A stretch of DNA of 26,106 nt, from the NCBI GenBank assembly GCA_034667545.1, contig JAXDJR010000120.1, forward strand, positions 1 to 26,106. Direction: 5' to 3'. Source of the DNA: DATAPE01 sp034667545 (lineage in GTDB: Bacteria; Actinomycetota; CADDZG01; WHSQ01). The translations under genes were made by a program, and so were the position numbers. Below are positions 1-7,990 of this stretch, one piece after another (within the stretch, counting starts at the first letter, position 1; each line of letters opens with the position of its first letter). The notes under the pieces are model-generated. The model was not told where the DNA came from. It worked only from the letters and a program-made list of their open reading frames with translations, and made no database searches.

Positions 1-666
1 GCCGCCTACCGCAAGCTCGTAAAGCTCTATCATCCCGATATCCAAAGCGGCGGCGATCAACAGCAACGCCAGGAAGCCGAGCGGCGCATGCTGGAGATCA
101 ACGATGCCCGTCGAGTCCTGCGCGCTCGCACCGTCTCGGCCGGAGGCAAGAGCGGTCGCGCAACGTTGCTGACGAGCCATTACCTGATATTTGGCGTCTC
201 TGGTCAGCGATCCTCCTTGCTGTTCTTGATCAGAGACGAGAACGGCGCCACCTTGGGGGAGGTCAAGCTTTTGAGGGCAAAGGACAGAGCCTTTGCGCGA
301 CAACTGGGCCCTTCCTATTCGATAGGCCCCATCGGAGGGTCCCTGCTGGAAGTGTCCAGGTTGCAGGGCAGGGTGGTCCCCATGGTCAAGATCGAAGATC
401 TCCGCACCGAAACGGTCATGGGGCATATCGCTCGGCGAAACGGTGGACTCTGGATGGAAAGCCTCGGAACGGAAGCCGAGCCGGTAAAGCTCGCGCAGAG
501 CAGGGACCTTTACGTGGTCCAGCGAGGTGCAGAAGAGATAGGCCGGATCGAGGGGTCCACCTCCGCCGGGGACAAAGGTTTCGTCGTGACGGTATCGCCG
601 GAGGCTGGCGATGAGCTCCGCATGTTCTTGATTGCTGCCCCCCTGGCACTCAGGGAGCTCACCTGA
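1..666 (+). CDS. J-domain (DnaJ-like) protein, 5' end cut by the window
   Basis: The reading frame is open from base 1, so the gene starts outside the window; the first ATG in frame (88) lies inside the domain and is not the true start. The first ~40 codons read as helices II-III of a J-domain, with the HPD tripeptide at bases 31-39 followed by a Q/E/R-rich loop and a helix ending in EINDARRVL. J-domains stimulate the ATPase of Hsp70 (DnaK). After a short basic linker, about 155 residues form an alternating hydrophobic, strand-rich domain with no Gly/Phe region or zinc fingers, so this is not DnaJ itself. The tail pattern (DENGATLGEVK, later EEIGRIEG) vaguely resembles the LURP-one/scramblase beta-barrel fold; that is a guess. 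The J-domain call is firm, the rest is not. Confidence 0.8.
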   Translation, partial: AAYRKLVKLYHPDIQSGGDQQQRQEAERRMLEINDARRVLRARTVSAGGKSGRATLLTSHYLIFGVSGQRSSLLFLIRDENGATLGEVKLLRAKDRAFARQLGPSYSIGPIGGSLLEVSRLQGRVVPMVKIEDLRTETVMGHIARRNGGLWMESLGTEAEPVKLAQSRDLYVVQRGAEEIGRIEGSTSAGDKGFVVTVSPEAGDELRMFLIAAPLALRELT

Positions 667-678
667 CCCAGAGCTTTC

Positions 679-810
679 CTAGCCTTGCTCTTGAGGGTCC
701 CGCTCCAGCTCCTTGTCGTCCAGGTTGCTGTAGGCACTGCCGCATTTGGGACAGTTCATTCTTCCTTCGACCACCGGCTCACCGCACCCGGGACATTTCT
801 CGTCGGCCAC
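679..810 (-). CDS. Mini zinc-ribbon protein (43 aa)
   Basis: A 43-residue protein with two knuckles, CPGC near residue 6 and CPKC near residue 21, spaced as in a classical zinc ribbon, followed by an acidic tail. I chose the GTG at 808-810 because AAGGAGG lies 4 bases upstream of it; a longer frame reaches back to 873 but has no better ribosome site and its extra residues look non-coding. Such tiny ribbons are common in actinobacteria and usually have no assigned function; nucleic-acid or protein binding is only a general expectation. It lies downstream of cspA on the same strand, separated from it by the cspA terminator. Confidence 0.6.
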   Translation of the reverse strand: MADEKCPGCGEPVVEGRMNCPKCGSAYSNLDDKELERDPQEQG

Positions 811-879
811 CTTGCCTCCTTGCTGATCGCTCGTGCAGGACTCCGACGGCAAGCGTAGGCCACGTCCCGGCACGGCGCA

Positions 880-909
880 AAGAAAGGCCCCCGGCGCAAA
901 CCGGGGGCC
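880..909 (-). terminator. Rho-independent terminator of cspA
   Basis: A perfect 9-bp stem (886-894 with 901-909, GGCCCCCGG/CCGGGGGCC) with a 6-base loop is followed on the minus strand by TTTCTTT. It lies 22 bases beyond the cspA stop codon. Confidence 0.85.
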
Positions 910-931
910 CGAAACGTAGATGGTTTAGTGG

Positions 932-1132
932 CTAGACAGGCCGGACGTTAGACGCCTGCTTTCCCTTGGGTCCTTGCGTAACCTCGAACTGGACAGCTTG
1001 TCCTTCTTCGAGAGACTTGTAACCCTCGGTCTGGATCGCCGAGAAATGCACAAACAGGTCCTCACCCTCGGGTTGCGAGATAAACCCGTAACCCTTGTCG
1101 TTGTTGAACCACTTCACAGTACCTTCTGCCAC
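932..1132 (-). CDS. cspA: Cold-shock protein (CspA family)
   Basis: A 66-residue single cold-shock domain, the normal family length. It carries both RNA-binding motifs, RNP1 (KGYGFI, about residues 14-19) and RNP2 (LFVHFS, about 26-31). These proteins bind single-stranded RNA/DNA in the cytoplasm, melt secondary structure and act as RNA chaperones or antiterminators. The GTG at 1130-1132 is the start: AAGGAG sits 5 bases upstream and the protein then begins VAEGTVKWF, the usual N-terminus; a longer frame to 1210 is untranslated leader. The gene is monocistronic, with a 132-bp gap to ugd upstream and a strong terminator downstream. The family is highly expressed and the paralogue number (CspA, B or other) cannot be decided here. 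Confidence 0.95.
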   Translation of the reverse strand: MAEGTVKWFNNDKGYGFISQPEGEDLFVHFSAIQTEGYKSLEEGQAVQFEVTQGPKGKQASNVRPV

Positions 1133-1264
1133 TTCAACTCCTTTTCTGCTGCCGAGGGTTAGCAAGAACGGACCTGCATAAATTGTCCCCCCGACACCTA
1201 ACCCGTCCACGCTAGCACGTTCCTTGCCATGCTGGCCAAGTAAGTCTTCAGAACCACAGCTCGG

Positions 1265-2575
1265 CTAGGGACGAACGAGGGGCCGGCCCATCGACAGGTA
1301 GGTGATTCCCGCCTCACGCATAGCCTCGGGGCGGAACAGATTGCGGCCGTCCGCAACGATCGGAAAGCGCAAGGTATCCCTCATGGTCGCTGGCTCCAGG
1401 GCCCTGAATTCGTCCCACTCGGTAAGGAACACCGCTGCATCCGCGCCTTGCATGGCGTCCAATGCAGAGTCCACGAAGGTGACGGCGGGAAAGACATCCT
1501 TAGCCTTGGCCATGGCTGCCGGGTCGTAGGCGACAACGTCAGCGCCTTCGCCCAGGAGCCTTTCGATCATCCGCAGAGCGGGAGCCTCTCGCAGGTCGTC
1601 GGTCCCGGGCTTGAACGCCAGCCCGAGGATGGCGATCTTCTTGCCTTCGAGGTGCCACAACTCGGTGGTCAGTTTGTGCAACAGTCTGTCGACCCCGCGC
1701 TGGTTGATCTCTTGAACGGCCTCGAGGAGCGTGAAGTCGATGCCCAGCGTGTTGGCCAGGGCTGCGAACGCCGCAACATCCTTCGGGAAACACGACCCGC
1801 CATAGCCCACGCCTGCCTGGAGGAAGGAAGGACCGATACGCGGATCCAGTCCCATCCCCAGGGCGACGGTCTGCACGTCGGCATCGGTGGATTCGCAAAC
1901 CTCGGCCACTGCATTTATGAACGAGATCTTCATAGCCAGGAACGCGTTGGAGGCGTGCTTGATCAACTCTGCCGTTCCAACGTCGGTAAGCACGAGTGCG
2001 CATCCCGACTTCTCGATGATCGGCGAGTAGAAATCGCTGAGCAACTTCGTAGCGCGCTCAGATGAGGACCCGATGACGATCCGGTCCGGACGCAGGGTGT
2101 CCTCCAGGGCGCTGCCCTCACGCAAGAACTCGGGGTTGGAAACAACATCTACTTTCGAAGCACCCAACCTCTGCAGCGTCTGGGCAACACGCTCGCCGGT
2201 CTTGACCGGGACGGTGCTCTTTTCGACCAACACTTGATCGTCGCGAAGCAAGCTCGCGATCTCCGAGGTCAACTGCTCCACCTGTACCAGATCTGCCGAA
2301 CCGTCAGGCTTCGAAGGCGTACCGACACAGATGAAGACCAGATCGGTGCCGTCCACTACGGCGGAGGACTCGTGTGCGAAGGTCAAGCGACCAGACTCGA
2401 TCCCCTCTCTGACCAGCTCCTGCAGACCTGGCTCGAAGAACGGCATGATGCCTTTCTGGAGCCCCTCCACCCGTTCCGCCTGACTGTCTGCGCCGATGAC
2501 CTGGTGGCCGACGTGGGCGAAGCATGCAGCCGAAACCAGGCCAACATGGCCCAAACCGACGATCCCTACTCTCAT
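1265..2575 (-). CDS. ugd: UDP-glucose 6-dehydrogenase
   Basis: 436 residues, typical for the family. It oxidises UDP-glucose to UDP-glucuronate with two NAD+, feeding capsule, exopolysaccharide or cell-wall glycan synthesis. The N-terminus is a Rossmann fold with GxGxxG (GLGHVG, residues 7-12); CVGTP near residues 83-87 and the EKSTVPVKTG loop near 118-127 are family signatures. The catalytic cysteine is C262 in GVGYGGSCFPKD, and the C-terminal UDP-binding domain begins with AILGLAFKPGTDD. The ATG at 2573-2575 gives the proper N-terminus; upstream GGAAAGGG is a modest ribosome site. No other glycan genes are adjacent, so it is a stand-alone copy here. A related UDP-sugar dehydrogenase (UDP-mannuronate type) is less likely given the sequence around the active cysteine. 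Confidence 0.95.
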   Translation of the reverse strand: MRVGIVGLGHVGLVSAACFAHVGHQVIGADSQAERVEGLQKGIMPFFEPGLQELVREGIESGRLTFAHESSAVVDGTDLVFICVGTPSKPDGSADLVQVEQLTSEIASLLRDDQVLVEKSTVPVKTGERVAQTLQRLGASKVDVVSNPEFLREGSALEDTLRPDRIVIGSSSERATKLLSDFYSPIIEKSGCALVLTDVGTAELIKHASNAFLAMKISFINAVAEVCESTDADVQTVALGMGLDPRIGPSFLQAGVGYGGSCFPKDVAAFAALANTLGIDFTLLEAVQEINQRGVDRLLHKLTTELWHLEGKKIAILGLAFKPGTDDLREAPALRMIERLLGEGADVVAYDPAAMAKAKDVFPAVTFVDSALDAMQGADAAVFLTEWDEFRALEPATMRDTLRFPIVADGRNLFRPEAMREAGITYLSMGRPLVRP

Positions 2576-2686
2576 TTGCGAACCCTTTCCAAGTTAGATC
2601 ACACGCCAACCCATGCAAGCGTGCACGCTCCCTCCGAGGAGCACTTTCAATGTACCTTCCAGCCTAGTTTGGCCGCCTGCGCCGGA

Positions 2687-2707
2687 ACGCGTACCGTCCG
2701 TACGCGT
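2687..2707. promoter_or_regulatory. Perfect inverted repeat upstream of ugd (candidate operator)
   Basis: Two 8-base arms, ACGCGTAC (2687-2694) and GTACGCGT (2700-2707), are exact reverse complements with a 5-base spacer. They lie in the 217-bp gap between the ugd start and the end of the broken DUF427 gene, about 110 bases upstream of the ugd start codon. The short spacer fits a dimeric regulator site better than a terminator, and no T-tract follows on either strand. The regulator is unknown. Confidence 0.4.
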
Positions 2708-2792
2708 CATCTCGTAGCCGTGCTCTCGCGTGATGACGGAGTCCCCAACGCGGCTCCCGGATGGAACCGGCCCTTCGGCTTGAGCCTTCCTG

Positions 2793-3131
2793 TTATCGCG
2801 ACCAGGGCGTTCGTGGCACTTCTATCTTCGTGCCATCTACGTAGGTATCGACACGTTCGTAGAAAAAGCAAACGAGATTCTCAATCTTGGCGCACTCGGA
2901 GATTGACTCTTGATAGCTCCACGCGAGGTCATCGAGCGATTTGCCGCCGGCCCTCATTTGCCAATAGCGCGCCCGGCCCTTGTGGGACACCTGTATGGGT
3001 AGGCGAGGCCGCGAGCAGCTCCATACGGACATCAATCTTCGGGATGTGATAGCGGGGGCGATACTCGCGTCACGATAGCCAGTCACCACATGGTCCTCGA
3101 GGTCGGTCTCAACGGGAGTTGGGTCCGTCAT
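2793..3131 (-). pseudogene. DUF427-family gene broken by frameshifts
   Basis: The start looks genuine: ATG at 3131 with AAGGAG about 10 bases upstream. The C-terminal half in that frame has the DUF427 pattern: HKGRARYW, RAGGK, DDLAWSY, then FFYERVDTYVDG and a PRTPWS ending. The middle of the domain, REYRPRYHIPKIDVRMELL followed by AASPTHT (about 2995-3075), is found only in the neighbouring frame, entered by a -1 shift near 3065-3080 and left by a +1 shift near 2985-2990. That middle frame has a TGA just before it. The conserved blocks are in order, so an intact ancestor existed. Either the gene is decaying or the assembly has two indel errors. DUF427 proteins have no firmly established function. 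Confidence 0.7.
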
Positions 3132-3195
3132 CTTCGCTGGGCTCCTTCGTGGTCGGATGCTTCGAGGGTAGGCGAACAGGGGGTCGTATGGGGCT

Positions 3196-4554
3196 GTGGT
3201 GCAGAGGCTGAGCGGGTATTGCAGGGCGAGCTGCACCCTCGCTCTGATCCTGCTTCTCGCATCCTGCGAGGGATCGCCAACGCTACCGGCGCGGGTCCAG
3301 GCTGCGGGTGGTTCGGGTCTGCAAACGAGCCCCTCACCCTCCCCTGGTCCGTGCCACAAGCGGCAAGCGGTCGGTACCAAGATCGCGCGACGCCCGGCAC
3401 GATGGAAGACCGCCCTGGACAGATTGACGAAGGGTCAATCAGTAGGGGTTGCAGTGGGGGTCAAGGGAACCGTTCTCTACGAGCACGACGCTCGGCAGCG
3501 CAGAGCGCCGGCGTCGAACGAGAAGCTCATGCTGTCCATGTCGCTCTTCGACAGACTCGGCCCCCATTTCCGTATACAGACGAAGGCGGCGGCGGAGCGT
3601 GCAACAGGGAGTGTCGTCAAAGGCGATCTGTGGATCTTGGGGGGAGGCGATCCCAGCTTGACCCAGAGGCAGGCGCACTTTTGGGGAAGTTCGCTGACCT
3701 CTCCGACGCTCCAAGAGCTGGCGGAGCGGATCGAGTCGACCGGTACGAATCGCGTGACGGGAAGCGTGCGCGGAGCAACAGGGTATTTCGCCCGCGACTT
3801 CGACGCGCCGGGGTGGCAGCCTTTCGTGCCCCACGCGTATGTCGAGCTCGCCGCAGCGCTTTCACTCAACGGGAATTTCCACGTCAAAGACAGGCCGGAG
3901 CGGGTCGCAGCGCGAACCCTGGGGCGGCAGCTCGCCGCAAGAGGCGTCGGTGTCGGTGGCCCTCCGGGGGCTGGGCCCCCGCCATCCGGACTTTCAGTGC
4001 TCGCCCGAGTGACGTCGGCTCCCCTCACGGATCTTGTCGCTTACCTGGACCAGACCTCGAATAACTTCTTCGCCGAGATGCTGGGCAAGCTTCTCGGGGC
4101 CCGCACTTATGGCGCTCCCGGAACCATCCGTAAGGGGGCCCGCGCGCTTGTTGCATGGACCCGGCAGCACGGGGTCACAATCTCAGCCCACGACTCTTCG
4201 GGTCTGTCGTACCGCGACAAGGTTTCGCCACTCGGTCTCGTCACGCTCTTGGCCGCGGCCGAGCGACGGTCGTGGGGTGCCACCCTCCGTAATGATCTTG
4301 CGGCCCCTGGGGAGGGGACGTTGGGAGCTCGTCTCAGCGGCCTGGACGTCCACGCCAAGACCGGCACACTGTTCAACTCCGATTCCGCATTGTCGGGATG
4401 GGTGCGAAGGAACGAGAAGTCTCCATGGCTCGAGTTCTCGATCCTCGATCAGGGCATGCCCAAAGCAATCGAGGACAAGATCGTGGGAGTGCTCGCACAT
4501 GCACATATCGCCGCTCCACGCCTATCGGGTGGCAACGGAAGCCCCTGCTCCTAA
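3196..4554 (+). CDS. dacB: D-alanyl-D-alanine carboxypeptidase/endopeptidase, PBP4 (S13) family, lipoprotein
   Basis: 452 residues. It trims or opens peptidoglycan stem peptides outside the membrane. The three penicillin-binding motifs are present in order: SxxK as SNEK (S107-K110), SxN as SNN (288-290) and KTG (388-390). The N-terminus has a hydrophobic signal ending in LLASC, a lipobox with C24 as the probable lipidated residue, followed by a Ser/Pro-rich linker, so the enzyme is membrane-anchored. The domain inserted between motifs one and two (about 115-280) is typical of family S13. The start is GTG at 3196 (a second GTG follows directly); the ribosome site is weak. The divergent broken DUF427 gene starts 64 bases away. 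Whether it acts as carboxypeptidase or endopeptidase cannot be told from sequence. Confidence 0.9.
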   Translation: MVQRLSGYCRASCTLALILLLASCEGSPTLPARVQAAGGSGLQTSPSPSPGPCHKRQAVGTKIARRPARWKTALDRLTKGQSVGVAVGVKGTVLYEHDARQRRAPASNEKLMLSMSLFDRLGPHFRIQTKAAAERATGSVVKGDLWILGGGDPSLTQRQAHFWGSSLTSPTLQELAERIESTGTNRVTGSVRGATGYFARDFDAPGWQPFVPHAYVELAAALSLNGNFHVKDRPERVAARTLGRQLAARGVGVGGPPGAGPPPSGLSVLARVTSAPLTDLVAYLDQTSNNFFAEMLGKLLGARTYGAPGTIRKGARALVAWTRQHGVTISAHDSSGLSYRDKVSPLGLVTLLAAAERRSWGATLRNDLAAPGEGTLGARLSGLDVHAKTGTLFNSDSALSGWVRRNEKSPWLEFSILDQGMPKAIEDKIVGVLAHAHIAAPRLSGGNGSPCS

Positions 4555-4570
4555 GGGGGGCCTCTGCCTT

Positions 4571-4582
4571 AAGGAGGTGATC
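4571..4582 (+). promoter_or_regulatory. Very strong Shine-Dalgarno-like sequence without a clear start codon
   Basis: AAGGAGGTGATC is complementary over 12 bases to the usual 3' end of bacterial 16S rRNA. No ATG, GTG or TTG lies 5-9 bases downstream in the frame of the GGDEF-EAL gene. The nearest options are CTG at 4591 (in frame) and the GTG inside the element itself, which opens a 35-codon Arg-rich frame ending at 4684. Confidence 0.35.
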
Positions 4583-4671
4583 AGGGGCCACTGGCCCAAG
4601 ACCAAAGAGGGCACAGGCTGGACTTTCTGCGCATTCCGGCGTTTACTGCGGAGACGGTTGAAACGTCAGCC

Positions 4672-6483
4672 GTGGCCGCTCTGAGGACGCGACCCCAAAG
4701 GCTATGTGGAGGTCGCTTTGCTCCTTCCCCCGATCTTCAACCCTGCCGCGCGGGGCCTGCAGCCTCTCTTGGCCTGCCCCGCCACACGGTGAGGAACGTT
4801 ATCGTCGACCTCACCAAGGAAACCACCCTCCACGCGCTGATGAAGAGCGAGGAGCGGTTTCGCAACATCGTCGGCCAGATTCCCGACGCGGTGTTTGTGC
4901 TCGACCCAGGTGACGACCTGGTCTTGTACGCCAACCCCCAGGCCTGCCGCTTGCTCGGGTATTCCCTCGAGGAACTGCTGGCCACTCCTCTGTCGGTCCT
5001 GCACCCGAAGGAGATGTCGAAACTCATCGCCCTCGGCGAAGCGTTGCCCGGAGGTCCGCCGCTGATCGAACAGCTCACTTCCATGACCAGGGAAGGCAGG
5101 CCATTGCAGGGAGAGATCGCTGCCTCGGTGGCCCGGGTGGACGGACGTACCTGTCTGATCGCTTCCATCCGAGACATCAGCGCCCGCATCGAGGAGGTCA
5201 GGCAGCGCGTCGACGAAGCGATGCACGACCCGCTCACGGGTCTGCCGAATCGAACCCTCTTCGAGGACCGATTCGAAGTGGCCTTGCGGCATACCAAGCG
5301 AAGCCGCCAAGTGATCGGAGTTCTGCTATTCGATCTCGACGGTTTCAAAACCGTGAACGATACGTTCGGACATCTCGCCGGGGACCAGATGCTCAGGACC
5401 ACCGCTGATGCAGTTGCAAGTTCTCTGCGTCCGAGCGACACTGCGGCACGATTCGGAGGCGATGAATTCATCGTCTTGTGCGAAGGCATCGGGAGCGAAC
5501 GGGGTGCCATACAGGTCGCTCGGCGCATCATCCAAGCAACCAGCTCAGCTCGCTCCGTCGGCGATAAGGATGCGCGAATCTCGTTAAGCATGGGGATCGC
5601 TCTGACATCGGAGGCTTCATCGAGCGCCGCCGAGTTGATCAGGAACGCAGACGCCGCTCTCTATCGCGCCAAGAGGAACGGCAGAGGCCGGTATGAGCTG
5701 TTCGACGAGCGCATGCGGATCCGAGCACAAGAGCGCCTCAAGGACGAGATCGCACTGCAGCACGCGATCGATCGTGAGGAACTGAGTCTCGTTTATCAGC
5801 CCCAGATGGACCTTCATACCGGCGAGATCGCGGGAGGAGAGGCGTTGGTCCGCTGGAATCACCCGCGCCGGGGAGAGGTACTCCCGGGCAGCTTCATCCC
5901 CCTCGCCGAAGAAACGAATCTGATCGTGCCGATCGGCAGTTGGGTGCTGAGGCAAGCCTGTCTAACGGCCCAGATGTGGCGCGCCGCTCGCTCTCGGGAG
6001 ACACCGTTGTCGATCTCGGTGAACGTTTCCGCTAAACAGCTCAGTCACTCCGAAATAGTGGACGACGTTGCCGCGGTCCTGGAAGAGACAGGGACCGAGC
6101 CGTCATCACTCTCTCTCGAGATAACCGAAAGCGTCATCGGAGCAGACTCGCCCACCTCGATCCGGCAACTGAACAATCTGAACGATCTAGGCGTGTGCTT
6201 GGTGATGGACGACTTCGGCAAAGGCTTTTCCTCGCTGAGTTACCTGAGGTCGCTGCCGGTCAGCATGTTGAAGATCGATCAATCCTTCGTGTTAGGCGCT
6301 CAGGCCCCCAACGATCAGGCCCTGCTCCAAGCCGCGGTCGACATGGCCCATGCGTTGGATCTGAGGGTTGTGGCTGAAGGGGTCGAGAACCTCGAGCAGC
6401 TTGAGAAGGTGCAGCGCTCGGGCTCCGATCTGGCCCAAGGGTTCTTCTTCGGCCAGCCTCAGAGATCTCTAGAGAAGGTGTAG
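4672..6483 (+). CDS. PAS-GGDEF-EAL cyclic-di-GMP signalling protein
   Basis: 603 residues from the chosen start. A PAS sensor domain (about 58-175, starting SEERFRNIV) is followed by a diguanylate cyclase domain (about 183-345) with intact GGDEF (262-266) and an inhibitory I-site RPSD five residues before it (253-256). The C-terminal phosphodiesterase domain has EAL (390-392), the NVSAKQL and LEITES metal ligands, DDFG (513-516), KIDQSF and AEGVE, all catalytic positions kept. Both synthesis and breakdown of c-di-GMP are therefore possible. There is no membrane segment, so it is probably cytosolic. The start is uncertain: the frame is open back to 4573, GTG at 4672 has no ribosome site, and GTG 4789 or ATG 4840 are alternatives. 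The first ~45 residues show no similarity I recognise. Confidence 0.92.
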   Translation: MAALRTRPQRLCGGRFAPSPDLQPCRAGPAASLGLPRHTVRNVIVDLTKETTLHALMKSEERFRNIVGQIPDAVFVLDPGDDLVLYANPQACRLLGYSLEELLATPLSVLHPKEMSKLIALGEALPGGPPLIEQLTSMTREGRPLQGEIAASVARVDGRTCLIASIRDISARIEEVRQRVDEAMHDPLTGLPNRTLFEDRFEVALRHTKRSRQVIGVLLFDLDGFKTVNDTFGHLAGDQMLRTTADAVASSLRPSDTAARFGGDEFIVLCEGIGSERGAIQVARRIIQATSSARSVGDKDARISLSMGIALTSEASSSAAELIRNADAALYRAKRNGRGRYELFDERMRIRAQERLKDEIALQHAIDREELSLVYQPQMDLHTGEIAGGEALVRWNHPRRGEVLPGSFIPLAEETNLIVPIGSWVLRQACLTAQMWRAARSRETPLSISVNVSAKQLSHSEIVDDVAAVLEETGTEPSSLSLEITESVIGADSPTSIRQLNNLNDLGVCLVMDDFGKGFSSLSYLRSLPVSMLKIDQSFVLGAQAPNDQALLQAAVDMAHALDLRVVAEGVENLEQLEKVQRSGSDLAQGFFFGQPQRSLEKV

Positions 6484-6509
6484 CTGGGGAAGCGTACGGA
6501 TAGCCGGGG

Positions 6510-6671
6510 CTATCGAGCTCCGCGGCCCCCGACGTGCTCTTTCCTGCAGGAGCTCCGCGCCTCACCGTGCTCGCAATAGAAGCTGTCTCTTAGCGACGCC
6601 ACGGCGTCGCATCCCGCCTGCCCCGTCGTACGTCTAGGGACCTTGACCTTCTTGCGTCCAAAGATCATCAC
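6510..6671 (-). CDS. Possible small basic protein (53 aa), unknown
   Basis: A short frame beginning GTG-ATG at 6671/6668, with GGGAGG 8 bases upstream of the GTG. It encodes a Lys/Arg-rich N-terminus (FGRKKVKVPRR) and a C-terminal part with three cysteines, including a CEH near the middle. Third codon positions are mostly G or C. The frame stays open further upstream to 6917, but the internal ribosome site favours the short form. I recognise no family. It fills most of the 387-base gap between the GGDEF-EAL gene and the nickel permease; it could equally be a chance frame. Confidence 0.3.
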   Translation of the reverse strand: MMIFGRKKVKVPRRTTGQAGCDAVASLRDSFYCEHGEARSSCRKEHVGGRGAR

Positions 6672-6819
6672 TGAGTGCACCTCCCACTGGTGGGTGGCAC
6701 GCGGAGACCCTGCGAACCTCTCCAACTCGTGCCTGCCATGCTCATATCTGATCTCTATCGGCCCGCCCGAAGCCGTCCTTAATGTCCTTTTGCGCCTACC
6801 GCCAATCCGGAGGGGTTCC

Positions 6820-6842
6820 TTATTGCGAACATGTCGCAATAA
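6820..6842. promoter_or_regulatory. Nur-box-like operator of the nickel operon
   Basis: A perfect inverted repeat: TTATTGCGA (6820-6828), spacer ACATG, TCGCAATAA (6834-6842). Its core TTGCGA-N5-TCGCAA closely matches the Nur box known from Streptomyces (TTGCAA-N5-TTGCAA type). It ends 28 bases before the GTG start of the nickel permease. TAAGAT at 6840-6845 could be a -10 element, so a bound repressor would block the promoter. Confidence 0.7.
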
Positions 6843-6870
6843 GATTCGCTCTTCACCAGCGGGAGGTGCA

Positions 6871-7977
6871 GTGGTCACCAGAAGCGGACGCTCAGAGGGA
6901 CGGGTTGCCGGTGGCACCCGGCTGGGATTTACGGGCTCCGAGTGGGCCCGCCTCGGCGGGTTCTATGGGGTGGTAGCTGCCCTCCACGTCGTGGGATGGG
7001 GCTTCTTTCTTTATTACGCCCACGACTTTGGCCGGGTATACGCGGGGGCCGGGGCTCTGGCCTACACCTTCGGGTTACGCCACGCGTTCGACGCCGATCA
7101 CATCTCAGCCGTCGATGACACAACTCGCTTCCTCATGCAAAAGGGTAAGAAGCCGCTGGGGGTGGGGTTCTTCTTCTCGTTAGGCCATTCCACCATCGTG
7201 TTCTCGCTGGCGATCGGTGTGGCCTTTGCGGCCCAAGCGATCCAGCGCCATCTCCACACCTTCCAGAATGTGGGTGGCCTGATCGGCGCGACCATCTCCG
7301 GAACCTTTCTCTGGATCGTCGGACTGTTCAACCTGGTCGTTCTGATAGGCATAGTGAAGGTCTATCGCGAACTGAAACAAGGCTCTTACAAGAAGGACGA
7401 GCTCGAGGAGCTCTTGCTTCAGCGAGGTTTCATGAACCGTCTGCTGGGGAGCCGTTTCCGTCGTTTCGTTGACGAGAGCTGGCACATGTATCCGGTCGGG
7501 TTGCTGTTCGGATTGGGCTTCGATACCGCCAGCGAGGTGGGACTCTTGGCGATCACGGCGACGGCTGCGACCTCCGTCGCCCAAAGTGGCACGGTTCATA
7601 TCCCTTTCATGGGAATCATCGCTCTGCCGATCCTTTTCACGGCCGGCATGTCGCTCATGGATACGACCGACGGCGTCTTCATGACCAAGGCCTATGGATG
7701 GGCGTTTACCAGCCCACTACGGAAGGTTTATTACAACATCACGACTACGGCACTGTCGGTGTTCGTTGCGCTCGGAGTGGGCACCATCGAGTACCTCCAG
7801 GTGGCGAGCGCCAAGCTCAACGTGCAGAACGGATTCTTCTCCTGGTTGAACAACCTGAACTTCGAGACTCTTGGCTACTGGATCGTTGGCAGCTTTGTCA
7901 TCGCATGGCTGGCATCGATCGCCATCTTCAAGGTTCGCCGGGTTGAGGAGCGGTGGGGCGGAATGGTCTCGGAGTAG
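6871..7977 (+). CDS. High-affinity nickel/cobalt permease (NiCoT family, HoxN/NixA type)
   Basis: 368 residues and about eight membrane segments. It imports Ni2+ (or Co2+) across the inner membrane. The family signatures are all visible: RHAFDADHI in segment II (HAFDADH at 71-77), SLGHS (103-107), LGFDTASE (215-222) and GMSLMDTTDGVFM. The His/Asp residues of HAFDADH form the metal-selectivity site in studied members. I chose GTG 6871 because GGGAGG lies 4 bases upstream and it places the first membrane segment correctly; the frame extends back to 6643 but that part covers the operator. It is followed after 13 bases by a Fur-family regulator, so the two form an operon. Operator and regulator type favour nickel over cobalt. 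Confidence 0.93.
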   Translation: MVTRSGRSEGRVAGGTRLGFTGSEWARLGGFYGVVAALHVVGWGFFLYYAHDFGRVYAGAGALAYTFGLRHAFDADHISAVDDTTRFLMQKGKKPLGVGFFFSLGHSTIVFSLAIGVAFAAQAIQRHLHTFQNVGGLIGATISGTFLWIVGLFNLVVLIGIVKVYRELKQGSYKKDELEELLLQRGFMNRLLGSRFRRFVDESWHMYPVGLLFGLGFDTASEVGLLAITATAATSVAQSGTVHIPFMGIIALPILFTAGMSLMDTTDGVFMTKAYGWAFTSPLRKVYYNITTTALSVFVALGVGTIEYLQVASAKLNVQNGFFSWLNNLNFETLGYWIVGSFVIAWLASIAIFKVRRVEERWGGMVSE

Positions 7978-7990
7978 TGGGGCCACTCAC

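Noticed and set aside
2234..3049. 271-aa plus-strand frame across the ugd start region
   Set aside because: It covers the conserved ugd N-terminus on the other strand and shows no domain.
3090..4064. 324-aa plus-strand frame overlapping dacB
   Set aside because: Arg/Gly-rich out-of-frame product of the GC-rich dacB gene; no domain pattern.
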